DNA from: a virus
DNA length: 37,581 nucleotides
IMG/VR virus record: IMGVR_UViG_3300034520_000247
Coordinates: 1 to 37,581 of that record
Reading direction: 5' to 3' (one strand)
The notes under the pieces were generated by a model. It did not search any database. It was not told where the DNA came from and saw only the letters and a program-made list of their open reading frames with translations. A program made the translations under genes and the position numbers. Shown here in pieces: positions 22,520 to 29,734 of this stretch. Position 1 is the stretch's first letter, and every line of letters starts with the position of its first letter.

Positions 22520-22541
22520 GCACCTTTTAAAGGTGCTTTTT
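22520..22541 (+). terminator. Intrinsic terminator before portal
   Basis: GCACCTTT / AAAGGTGC is nearly a perfect palindrome and is followed by five T. Confidence 0.82.
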
Positions 22542-22568
22542 ATATACCCAATTTCAGGAGGTGACTTA

Positions 22569-23828
22569 ATGCGAATACCATTTTTATCAAAAAAAGAGGC
22601 AAGAGCAGCACCCATATCAGATAGAATAAGAGCATTTTTGCTTGGTGAGGATATAGAAATTCCAACAAATGCAGGTGTAGATGTTAGTGAAGAAGCTGCA
22701 ATGAGAACAACAGCAGTTTATGCTTGTGTTAGAGTTTTAGCAGAATCTGTTGCAAGCCTTCCCTTATCTCTATATAAAAGACTTGATAGAGGTAAAGAAA
22801 AGGCAACATACCACCCTTTGTATTTTTTACTTCACGATATGCCAAACCCTGAAATGACAAGCTTTACCTTTAGAGAAACATTGATGACCCATTTACTTTT
22901 ATGGGGTAATGCCTATGCACAGATAATTAGAAATTCAAAGGGTGAAATAATAGAGCTTTGGCCTTTAATGCCAAATAGAATGGAAATTGAAAGGGATAAA
23001 GAAACAGGAAAGCTTGCATATAGATACTTAACTGATATTGGTGAAGTTGTTCTTCAAAAGGAAGAAGTATTTCATATAGTAGGCCTTGGATTTGATGGGT
23101 TTAAGGGTTATTCACCAATTCAAATGGCAAGGGAAGCAATAGGACTTTCAATTGCAACTGAAGAATTTGGGGCAAGGTTCTTTGCAAATGGTGCAAGGCC
23201 GGGTGGAATACTTGAACATCCTGGAATAGTAAAAGACCCTGAAAGACTAAGAAAGTCTTGGGAAGAGGTATATAAAGGGATAAAAAACTCACATAAGATT
23301 GCAGTATTAGAAGAAGGAATGAAATATCATGAAATAGGAATTCCGCCAGAGGATGCACAGTTTTTAGAAACAAGAAAATTTCAATTAAATGAGATATGTA
23401 GAATATTTAGGGTTCCACCTCACATGATTGGTGATTTAGAAAGGGCCACATTTAGCAATATTGAGCATCAATCAATTGAATTTGTTGTTCATACAGTAAG
23501 GCCATACCTTGTAAGATGGGAACAAGCCATATCAAAATGCCTTCTTAATGAAGGAGAAAGGCGAATATATTTTCCTAAATTCACAGTAGATGGCCTTTTA
23601 AGGGGTGATTTTAAGACAAGAATGGAAGGATATGCGATAGGAAGGCAAAATGGCTGGCTATCACCTAATGATATTAGAGAATTAGAGGATATGAACCCAA
23701 TACCTGATGGCCAAGGAGGGGATATTTATCTTGTAAATGGCAATATGATACCTGCAAATAAAGCAAAAGATGGGGAAGGTGGTGAAAAATTTAATGGGGC
23801 AGATGGAGAGAAGGACGATAAATCTTGA
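22569..23828 (+). CDS. Phage portal protein, HK97 family
   Basis: The 419-aa protein begins with a short basic leader (MRIPFLSKKEAR) and holds HK97-portal landmarks: EEAAMRTTAVYACVRVLAESVASLPL, WGNAYAQIIRN, the stem region (GYSPIQMAREAIGLS) and FRVPPHMIGD. A dodecamer of it forms the DNA entry vertex of the capsid. ATG 22569 follows AGGAGG. The C-terminus overlaps the protease gene start by 35 bases. Confidence 0.93.
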   Translation: MRIPFLSKKEARAAPISDRIRAFLLGEDIEIPTNAGVDVSEEAAMRTTAVYACVRVLAESVASLPLSLYKRLDRGKEKATYHPLYFLLHDMPNPEMTSFTFRETLMTHLLLWGNAYAQIIRNSKGEIIELWPLMPNRMEIERDKETGKLAYRYLTDIGEVVLQKEEVFHIVGLGFDGFKGYSPIQMAREAIGLSIATEEFGARFFANGARPGGILEHPGIVKDPERLRKSWEEVYKGIKNSHKIAVLEEGMKYHEIGIPPEDAQFLETRKFQLNEICRIFRVPPHMIGDLERATFSNIEHQSIEFVVHTVRPYLVRWEQAISKCLLNEGERRIYFPKFTVDGLLRGDFKTRMEGYAIGRQNGWLSPNDIRELEDMNPIPDGQGGDIYLVNGNMIPANKAKDGEGGEKFNGADGEKDDKS

Positions 23829-24414
23829 AGAATTAAGGGTTAATAATACAAAGCAAGATAGTGACGAAGTCAGAGTTATTGAAGGACATGCAGCAGTTTT
23901 TGAAAAATGGAGCGAAGAGATTGGCTTTTTAGTGCCTTTCAAAGAAAAAGTCTTAAAAGGAGCATTTAAAGAGAGCATAGAGAAGGACGATATAAGGGCA
24001 CTTTTTAATCATGACACAAATTTTGTCCTTGGAAGAAACAAATCAGGAACCCTATTTTTAGAAGAAGATGAAAAAGGGTTAAAGGTTAGGATAATTCCAC
24101 CTGATACACAGTGGGCAAGAGACCTTTTAGTTTCAATAGAAAGGGGCGATATTAGCCAGATGTCCTTTGGATTTACAGTTTTAGAGGATAGATGGGGCTA
24201 TCAGGATGGAATAGACGTTAGAGAGCTTGTAAAAGTAAAGCTATTTGATGTATCACCAGTAACATTTCCAGCCTATACTGAAACAGATGTTGGGGTAAGA
24301 ACCATTTTAGATGAATACAACAGGCGAAAACAAACAAGAATTGATGAAGAAAGGATGAAAAATATTAAAAAGTTGCAGCTATTAAAGAAAAAATATGAAC
24401 TTTTAGGAAAGTAG
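23794..24414 (+). CDS. HK97-family prohead protease
   Basis: The 206-aa protein has the S78 protease pattern: VIEGHAAVFEKWSE, LFNHDTNFVLGR (catalytic His) and DISQMSFGFTV (catalytic Ser), ending SPVTFPAY. It processes capsid subunits during maturation. ATG 23794 has GGTGGTGA seven bases upstream; ATG 23803, giving MERRTIN, is also possible. A terminator overlaps its stop and lies before the capsid gene. Confidence 0.9.
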   Translation: MGQMERRTINLEELRVNNTKQDSDEVRVIEGHAAVFEKWSEEIGFLVPFKEKVLKGAFKESIEKDDIRALFNHDTNFVLGRNKSGTLFLEEDEKGLKVRIIPPDTQWARDLLVSIERGDISQMSFGFTVLEDRWGYQDGIDVRELVKVKLFDVSPVTFPAYTETDVGVRTILDEYNRRKQTRIDEERMKNIKKLQLLKKKYELLGK

Positions 24415-24437
24415 TGCTTAAATTAGGCACTTTTTTT
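24413..24437 (+). terminator. Terminator-like hairpin between protease and capsid genes
   Basis: AGTGC / GCACT with a nine-base loop followed by seven T. The stem is short, so it may be a partial terminator that tunes upstream versus capsid expression. Confidence 0.55.
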
Positions 24438-24464
24438 ATTACTTAAAAACAGGAGGTAGATAAA

Positions 24465-25730
24465 ATGGATAAGATTAAAGAAATGCAGGCAAAAAGAGAA
24501 GAACTGAGGCTAAAGGCAGTTGAACTTATTGAAAAAGCCGAAAGAGAAGGAAGATACCTAACTGAAGAAGAGGAACAGAGAATAAAAGAATATGAAGAAG
24601 GCATAAAAAGATGGGACGATACTATTGAAAATGTAAGAAAGTTTATGGTGGTTGACACTGTTAAAGACAGAGAACCTATTCAAAATGAACCAGTTAAGGA
24701 TGAAAAAAGGTTTAATTCCTTTGGAGAACAGCTAATGGCTGTGTATAGGGCCGCTGCACCAGATGGGAAAGTTGACTCAAGACTAACAACAAGGGCAGCA
24801 CTTGGGCTTAATGAATCAGTTCCTTCAGATGGAGGATTTTTAGTTCAAAAGGATTTTGTATCAGAACTTTTAAAAAGAACTTATGAAACAGGTATATTAG
24901 CATCAAGGGTTAGAAGAATACCAATATCAACTAATTCTAATGGATTAAAAATAAACGCAGTTGATGAAACAAGTAGAGCCAATGGTTCAAGATGGGGTGG
25001 TGTTCAAACCTACTGGGAAAATGAAGCAGAACAGATTGTAGCATCAAAGCCTAAATTTAGAACTATGGACCTATCATTAAAGAAACTAACAGGTCTTTGC
25101 TATGCAACAGATGAACTACTTCAGGATGCTGCTGCACTTGAAAGTGTAATTAGACAGGCATTTGCAGAGGAGTTTGGATTTAAAATTGATGATGCCATTA
25201 TAAACGGAACAGGCAGCGGCCAGCCACTTGGAATATTAAACTCTGATGCACTTGTAAAGGTTCCAAAGGATAATGGACAAACAGATATAATAACTGTTGA
25301 AAATTTACTTAATATGTGGGCAAGACTGTGGGCAAGAAGCAGGTCAAATGCTGTATGGTTTGTAAATCAAGAATTAGAGCCTATTTTATACACCTTAAAG
25401 GTTGGAGATAAACCAGTATATATTCCAGCAGGGGGATTATCTGAAGCACCATATGCTACACTTCTTGGAAGGCCAGTTGTTCCAATTGAGCAGTGCTCAC
25501 AAGTTGGAGAAGTAGGGGATATTATATTAGCTGATATGAGCCAGTATGTTTTAATTGATAAAGGTGGAATAAATGCTGCAAGCTCAATTCATGTAAGATT
25601 CCTTTATGATGAGAATGTATTTAGGTTTATTTATAGAGTAGATGGACAGCCACTATGGAATAAGCCGCTAATGCCTTATAAGGGAAGCGGGGCAATAAGC
25701 CCATTTGTAGCACTTGCAAAGAGAAACTAA
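24465..25730 (+). CDS. Major capsid protein, HK97 fold
   Basis: The 421-aa protein has a charged coiled-coil delta domain (residues ~1-95) that serves as an internal scaffold and is removed by the protease. The HK97 core follows: VPSDGGFLVQKDFVSELL, TGILASRVRRIPI, ATDELLQDAAALE, GTGSGQPLGIL and LGRPVVPIEQCS. AGGAGG precedes ATG 24465. It is the main building block of the head. Confidence 0.93.
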   Translation: MDKIKEMQAKREELRLKAVELIEKAEREGRYLTEEEEQRIKEYEEGIKRWDDTIENVRKFMVVDTVKDREPIQNEPVKDEKRFNSFGEQLMAVYRAAAPDGKVDSRLTTRAALGLNESVPSDGGFLVQKDFVSELLKRTYETGILASRVRRIPISTNSNGLKINAVDETSRANGSRWGGVQTYWENEAEQIVASKPKFRTMDLSLKKLTGLCYATDELLQDAAALESVIRQAFAEEFGFKIDDAIINGTGSGQPLGILNSDALVKVPKDNGQTDIITVENLLNMWARLWARSRSNAVWFVNQELEPILYTLKVGDKPVYIPAGGLSEAPYATLLGRPVVPIEQCSQVGEVGDIILADMSQYVLIDKGGINAASSIHVRFLYDENVFRFIYRVDGQPLWNKPLMPYKGSGAISPFVALAKRN

Positions 25731-25744
25731 GGGGGTAATAGAGA

Positions 25745-26161
25745 ATGAAGATAGTTGATTTAAAAGTGCCAGGGACGATATTTTCATCACCTGTTAGCAC
25801 AAATGAGATAGAACTTAAAAACTATAAGGAAGTAACATTTTTAATAGAAAGTGGAGAAGGAGCAGAAGGGACATCTACAGTTACAATACAAGGTAGAAAA
25901 GGTGTAGATGGAGAGGCCCTTGATGTTCCTTTTTTATTTGCTGAAAAGAATAATGAGCTTGTTGAAGTTGAAGAATCAGGTAAAACAATAACAGTTGGTG
26001 GAACATCAGGTGCAGTCAAGTTTTATAGGGTAAAGGTAAGCGATATGCTCTTAGCTTCAAAGGAAGTTGATAGAATAAAGCTAAATTTAACTAAAATTGA
26101 CGGTTCAACTGTTGTAGGTGCAATTTATGCTATATTAGACGACCCAAGATATTCAGAATGA
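25745..26161 (+). CDS. Head protein of unknown function (possible decoration protein)
   Basis: The 138-aa beta-rich protein directly follows the capsid gene and precedes the connector genes. It is rich in Val, Thr and Gly with a TSTVTIQGRKG stretch. No catalytic motif. Position suggests head decoration or stabilisation, but no family is recognised. Confidence 0.65.
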   Translation: MKIVDLKVPGTIFSSPVSTNEIELKNYKEVTFLIESGEGAEGTSTVTIQGRKGVDGEALDVPFLFAEKNNELVEVEESGKTITVGGTSGAVKFYRVKVSDMLLASKEVDRIKLNLTKIDGSTVVGAIYAILDDPRYSE

Positions 26162-26171
26162 GGGTGGTTAA

Positions 26172-26741
26172 ATGAACCTTAGAGTTATTGAAGGCCCTAC
26201 AGATGAAGTTGTATCTTTGGAGGAAGCAAAGAGTCATTTAAGAATTGATGGGGATGATGAGGACATCCTCATCTTTTCATATATCAAAGCCGCAAGGGAG
26301 TATGCGGAGATATTTACAGGAAGAAGCTTTGTAGGGAAAACTTATGAGTATATAACAAATCCAAAAGAAAAGTATTCATATGTTGAACTTCCAATGCCGC
26401 CTCTTATTGAAGTATTGGAAGTTTTATGTGTTGATAAAAATAACCAAGAATTAAAATTAAACGAAGGATATGACTATTATGTTCTAAAAGGATATGATGA
26501 AAGTTTAATATACCCAAGTTTAGAGAGAGGATGGCCTAAAGAAACATTAGATAGGTTTGGTTCAATAAAAATAAAATACAGGGCAGGTTATACAGATGCA
26601 CCTATGCCAGTTAAGCAAGCGATTCTTATATTAACATCCCACTTTTACGAAAATAGAGAGAATCTAACAACAAAGGACTATAAGGAAATTCCCTTTGGAG
26701 TATCATCACTATTAAGACCCTTTTGGGTTCCAAGGTGGTGA
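26172..26741 (+). CDS. Head-tail connector, gp6-like
   Basis: The 189-aa protein has the connector pattern VSLEEAKSHLRIDGDDEDILIFSYIKAAREY near the start, a middle beta segment, and a C-terminal YTDAPMPVKQAILILTSHFYENRE helix typical of gp6/QLRG-type adaptors. It forms the ring below the portal. It lies four bases before the next adaptor gene. Confidence 0.85.
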   Translation: MNLRVIEGPTDEVVSLEEAKSHLRIDGDDEDILIFSYIKAAREYAEIFTGRSFVGKTYEYITNPKEKYSYVELPMPPLIEVLEVLCVDKNNQELKLNEGYDYYVLKGYDESLIYPSLERGWPKETLDRFGSIKIKYRAGYTDAPMPVKQAILILTSHFYENRENLTTKDYKEIPFGVSSLLRPFWVPRW

Positions 26742-26745
26742 AAGA

Positions 26746-27072
26746 TTGAATATTGGTGATATGAGGCATAGAATTATAATACTAAAACCAGTAAAAATTA
26801 CTGATGATAATGGTTTTGAAACAGAAACCTATGAAAATTTTAAGACAGTTTGGGCATCCATATCAAACCTCTATGGCAGAGAATACTTTGAAGCTGCAAC
26901 TTTAAATGCAGAAAAAACTGTAAAGTTTACAATAAGGTATATAGATGGGATAGATAATAGTATGAGAATATCCTTTAAGGGAAAACAATATGAAATAACC
27001 TTCATAGATAATATAAAGTATGAAAATAGATTTATTGAAATAAGGGCTTTGGAGGTTGAAAGCATTGGCTAA
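26746..27072 (+). CDS. Head-tail adaptor (head-closure) protein
   Basis: The 108-aa protein begins IGDMRHRIIILKPV and continues with WASISNLYGREYFEAATLNAE-like pattern, the SPP1 gp16/HK97 adaptor family. It closes the head and joins the tail. TTG 26746 has AAGGTGG nearby. It overlaps the next gene by eight bases. Confidence 0.85.
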   Translation: MNIGDMRHRIIILKPVKITDDNGFETETYENFKTVWASISNLYGREYFEAATLNAEKTVKFTIRYIDGIDNSMRISFKGKQYEITFIDNIKYENRFIEIRALEVESIG

Positions 27073-27463
27073 AATAGAGCTTGAAGGTATGCAGGAACTT
27101 ATTGATAGAGTTAATAAACTTGGGACAAAGGGAGAAGTTATTAAAAAGAATACGTTAATAAAAGCTGGAACACTTGTCAAAAATGCTATGGAAAAGAAGG
27201 CACCAAGATCCATTCTAAATAAAAAACATATGGCGGATAATATAAAGATGTCAGATATAGAGAAGGAAAATGGAGTAGATTATATAAAAATCGGGCCAAA
27301 TAAAGGGGATAATTCGGAGTTTTTTTATTCTAAATTTACTGAATGGGGAACAAGTAAAATTCCTGCACAGCACTGGGCTGAAAATTCTGTATTAGAAAAT
27401 AAAAAAGAAATAAATGAAATTATTGTAGAGGAGTTAAAGAGGGGGCTTGAGGATGATTCGTAG
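27065..27463 (+). CDS. HK97 gp10-like neck/tail-completion protein
   Basis: The 132-aa protein has the gp10 pattern: a basic helix (IKAGTLVKNAMEKKAPR), an IKIGPNKGD strand and FTEWGTSKIPAQHW near the C-terminus. TTG 27065 lies nine bases after GGAGG; TTG 27056 is an alternative. It sits between the head adaptor and the next tail-completion gene and overlaps it by 11 bases. Confidence 0.85.
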   Translation: MAKIELEGMQELIDRVNKLGTKGEVIKKNTLIKAGTLVKNAMEKKAPRSILNKKHMADNIKMSDIEKENGVDYIKIGPNKGDNSEFFYSKFTEWGTSKIPAQHWAENSVLENKKEINEIIVEELKRGLEDDS

Positions 27464-27779
27464 TATAATAGTTGAAGCACTAAAGCCTCTTAATGTTCCA
27501 GTTACCTTTCAAAAGTATAGCGGAAAAGCAGAAACTTATATTACTTTTCATGAATACTTTGAAACGGGAGAAGAATATGAGGATGATGAAGAAACTTTAA
27601 CAGCTCATTATGTTCAAATTGATATATGGTCAAAGAATGATTATGAAGAATTAGTGAAAAAGGTAAAAGAAAAGTTAACAAAGATAGGCTTTAAAAGAAT
27701 AAATGAAGTAGACCTTTATGAGGAAGATACAAAAATCTATCATAAAGGTCTTAAATTTTATTATCTTGAAGAAAGGTAA
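27453..27779 (+). CDS. Tail completion/terminator protein (DUF3168-like)
   Basis: The 108-aa protein (MIRSIIVEALKPLNVP, ITFHEYFETGEEY, VQIDIWSKNDYEELVKKV) fits the tail terminator family by pattern and position just upstream of the tail tube gene. ATG 27453 has a GAGGGGG site; TTG 27447 is also in frame. Confidence 0.75.
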   Translation: MIRSIIVEALKPLNVPVTFQKYSGKAETYITFHEYFETGEEYEDDEETLTAHYVQIDIWSKNDYEELVKKVKEKLTKIGFKRINEVDLYEEDTKIYHKGLKFYYLEER

Positions 27780-27788
27780 GGTGATAAT

Positions 27789-28355
27789 ATGGCAAGGCAG
27801 ATAGGGCTTAGAGATATTCATATAGCAAAGCTTACTAAGGACGATTCAACAGGAGTTACTTATGAAACACCAATAAAACTTGAGAGGGCAATTAGTGCAA
27901 AAATAACACCTAAAATAACTTCTGAAAACATTTATTCTGATGATTCAGTAGAGGATGTCATATCTTCATTTGAAGGAATAGACGTTGAAATAGAATTGAA
28001 TCAGCTATCACTTGAAAGTAGAGCAATCCTTCAAGGTGCCAAGGTTGTTAAAGGCGTTTTAATTGAAAGTAAAGATGATTTAGCACCAACAATTGCAATG
28101 GGTTTTAAATCTAAAAAGACTAATGGTAAGTATAGGTATGTGTGGCTTTTAAAAGGCAAATTTGAACTTGTATCAGATGAATATGATACTGAAGCAGAAA
28201 AGCCAAAGGCCCAAAGTGCAAAGCTTAAGGGTAAATTTTATTCAAGGGATTATGATGGGAACTATAGGTTTATAGCTGATGAAGATAAACAGGGAGTGGA
28301 TGCAAGTATTATAAATGGATGGTTTGATGCAGTTGTGAATGAGCCGAATGTATAA
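27789..28355 (+). CDS. Major tail (tube) protein, phi13-type
   Basis: The 188-aa protein starts MARQIGLRDIHIAKLTKDD, a pattern of phi13-family major tail proteins, with conserved AISAKITPKITSENIYSDDSV and a KGKFYSRDYDGNY end. It polymerises into the tail tube. AGGTGATAAT precedes ATG 27789. It should be followed by the tail chaperone, but an extra gene intervenes. Confidence 0.9.
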   Translation: MARQIGLRDIHIAKLTKDDSTGVTYETPIKLERAISAKITPKITSENIYSDDSVEDVISSFEGIDVEIELNQLSLESRAILQGAKVVKGVLIESKDDLAPTIAMGFKSKKTNGKYRYVWLLKGKFELVSDEYDTEAEKPKAQSAKLKGKFYSRDYDGNYRFIADEDKQGVDASIINGWFDAVVNEPNV

Positions 28356-28371
28356 AATACAATATTATAAG

Positions 28372-28422
28372 TTGAATATATTTTCAAAAATAAGTAATAT
28401 AAAATATAAGTGAGTATATAAT
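28372..28422 (+). promoter_or_regulatory. Possible promoter(s) for the EEP-fold gene
   Basis: TTGAAT (28372) with TAATAT (28395), 17 bp apart, and a separate TATAAT (28417-28422) lie in a very AT-rich 118-bp gap. Either could drive the gene at 28474, but AT-rich DNA makes such matches common. Confidence 0.35.
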
Positions 28423-28473
28423 AATGTTTAAATAATGTAAATTTTGTTGATAGGATAAGAGGTGATGGTAAAA

Positions 28474-29142
28474 TTGAGAATCGTTTCGTGGAATTGCAAT
28501 GGAGCATTTAGGGGGAAATATGATGCTATTCAAAAACTAGATGCAGATATTTATGTTATTCAAGAATGCGAAGACCCTCAAACAACAAAAGACAATGGGT
28601 ATAAAAAATTTGCTAGTAATTATATATGGACAGGATTTAAAAATAAAGGATTAGGGATTTTTGTGAAAGATGGTATCACTTTAAAAAATAATAACTGGAA
28701 ATCATTTGGCTTAGAATGGTTTATTTCATGTGAAATAAACAACAAATTTTCTTTATTAGGAATTTGGGGTTGTGGCAACTATGTAGAAGATATTTATGTT
28801 TATTTAAATATATATAAAGAAAAATTAGAAAACATGTTAATTTGTGGTGATTTCAACAGTAACAGTTGTTGGGATAAGCAATATAAACGAAGAAACCATA
28901 CAGTGATGGTAAAAATGTTAGAAGGTTTGGGTCTAAGTAGTTGCTATCACTATAAAGAAAATGAAATTCAAGGTAAAGAGAGTAAACCTACTTTTTATTT
29001 GTATAGAAAAAAGGAAAAGGGATATCATATAGACTATTTTTTTTATGATAAGGAGAAGGTTCAAAACATACAAATAGGAGAATTTGAAGATTGGATTCAT
29101 CTTAGTGATCATATGCCGTTAATTTTGGATATTAGTTATTAA
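28474..29142 (+). CDS. Endonuclease/exonuclease/phosphatase (EEP) fold enzyme
   Basis: The 222-aa protein has all EEP (DNase I-like) active-site motifs: SWNCNG (N7), VIQE (E31), CGDFNSN (D126, N128), YHIDYFFY (D187) and SDHMPLIL (D212, H213). These enzymes are Mg-dependent phosphodiesterases acting on DNA, RNA or lipid headgroups; the substrate cannot be told. There is no signal peptide or fused domain, so it should be cytoplasmic. TTG 28474 follows AGAGGTGA by eight bases. It lies between the major tail gene and the tail chaperone, with a 118-bp AT-rich leader and its own terminator. This is not a structural gene position, so it looks like inserted cargo. Confidence 0.8.
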   Translation: MRIVSWNCNGAFRGKYDAIQKLDADIYVIQECEDPQTTKDNGYKKFASNYIWTGFKNKGLGIFVKDGITLKNNNWKSFGLEWFISCEINNKFSLLGIWGCGNYVEDIYVYLNIYKEKLENMLICGDFNSNSCWDKQYKRRNHTVMVKMLEGLGLSSCYHYKENEIQGKESKPTFYLYRKKEKGYHIDYFFYDKEKVQNIQIGEFEDWIHLSDHMPLILDISY

Positions 29143-29158
29143 CTTACTTTAATGTAAT

Positions 29159-29180
29159 GAGGTTACGAAACCTCTTTTTT
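29159..29180 (+). terminator. Intrinsic terminator after the EEP gene
   Basis: GAGGTT / AACCTC with an ACGA loop, then six T. Confidence 0.8.
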
Positions 29181-29204
29181 ATTTAAATAGAAAGGAGAGA
29201 TTCT

Positions 29205-29531
29205 ATGAAAGCATCAGAATTAAAAAACAAAGGCGTAAAAATAAAATTACAGGATAAAGAATACGAATTAAAATTTGATATGAACACCTTCTGTGAGTTA
29301 GAAGAAGTTTATGGAGATATAAATAAAGCATTTGAAGATTTGCAAAATAAGAAATTCAAAGCAATAAGAGCGTTAATATATGCAACGATTAAAGCTCAGG
29401 ATGAAAATATTACATTAAAAGAAATAGGACAAATGATAACATTAGATAAATTAGAAGGTTTAAGTTTGGCAATTAATAAAGCACTTAATATTGCTATGCC
29501 AGAGGTAGAAGAAGATATGGGGGAACATTAA
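29205..29531 (+). CDS. Tail assembly chaperone, short (G) form
   Basis: The 108-aa helical protein (KFDMNTFCELEEVYGDINKAFEDL, IRALIYATIKAQ) matches tail assembly chaperones encoded just before the tape measure gene. Such chaperones coat the tape measure during tail assembly. The gene ends ATG GGG GAA CAT TAA, and a -1 shift at GGGGGAA (29519-29525) would produce the long form. AAAGGAGAG precedes ATG 29205. Confidence 0.85.
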   Translation: MKASELKNKGVKIKLQDKEYELKFDMNTFCELEEVYGDINKAFEDLQNKKFKAIRALIYATIKAQDENITLKEIGQMITLDKLEGLSLAINKALNIAMPEVEEDMGEH

Positions 29532-29722
29532 GCCACACCAATCAAGATTCGTGGGATTGGGAGTGGCTTTTGTATTTAGCAACAAATATCTTGAAGATGA
29601 GTGAAGACGAGTTTTGGAAATGCACACCTAAGAAGTTACAAGCACTATTTAATGTATATAAAAGAGTAAATGGAATAGAGGTAGAAGAGGAATTTGACTA
29701 TATAGATAACGTTATTTTTTAA
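29519..29722 (+). CDS. Tail assembly chaperone C-terminal extension (T) by -1 frameshift
   Basis: The -1 frame is open across the 190 bp between the short form and the tape measure gene. It encodes about 66 residues (LSHTNQDSWDWEWLLYLATN, SEDEFWKCTPKKLQALFNVY) typical of the gpGT C-terminal domain. No start codon with a good site opens it, so it is read by slippage at GGGGGAA, where the P-site pairing is kept fully. The fusion would be about 172 aa. This explains an otherwise empty gap. Confidence 0.75.
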   Translation, partial: GGTLSHTNQDSWDWEWLLYLATNILKMSEDEFWKCTPKKLQALFNVYKRVNGIEVEEEFDYIDNVIF

Positions 29723-29734
29723 CAGTGAGGTGAG

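Noticed and set aside
22065-22523. 152-codon minus-strand frame opposite the HsdR-N-type gene
   Set aside because: Low-complexity Leu/Phe-rich translation typical of the antisense of AT-rich coding DNA, with no supporting signal.
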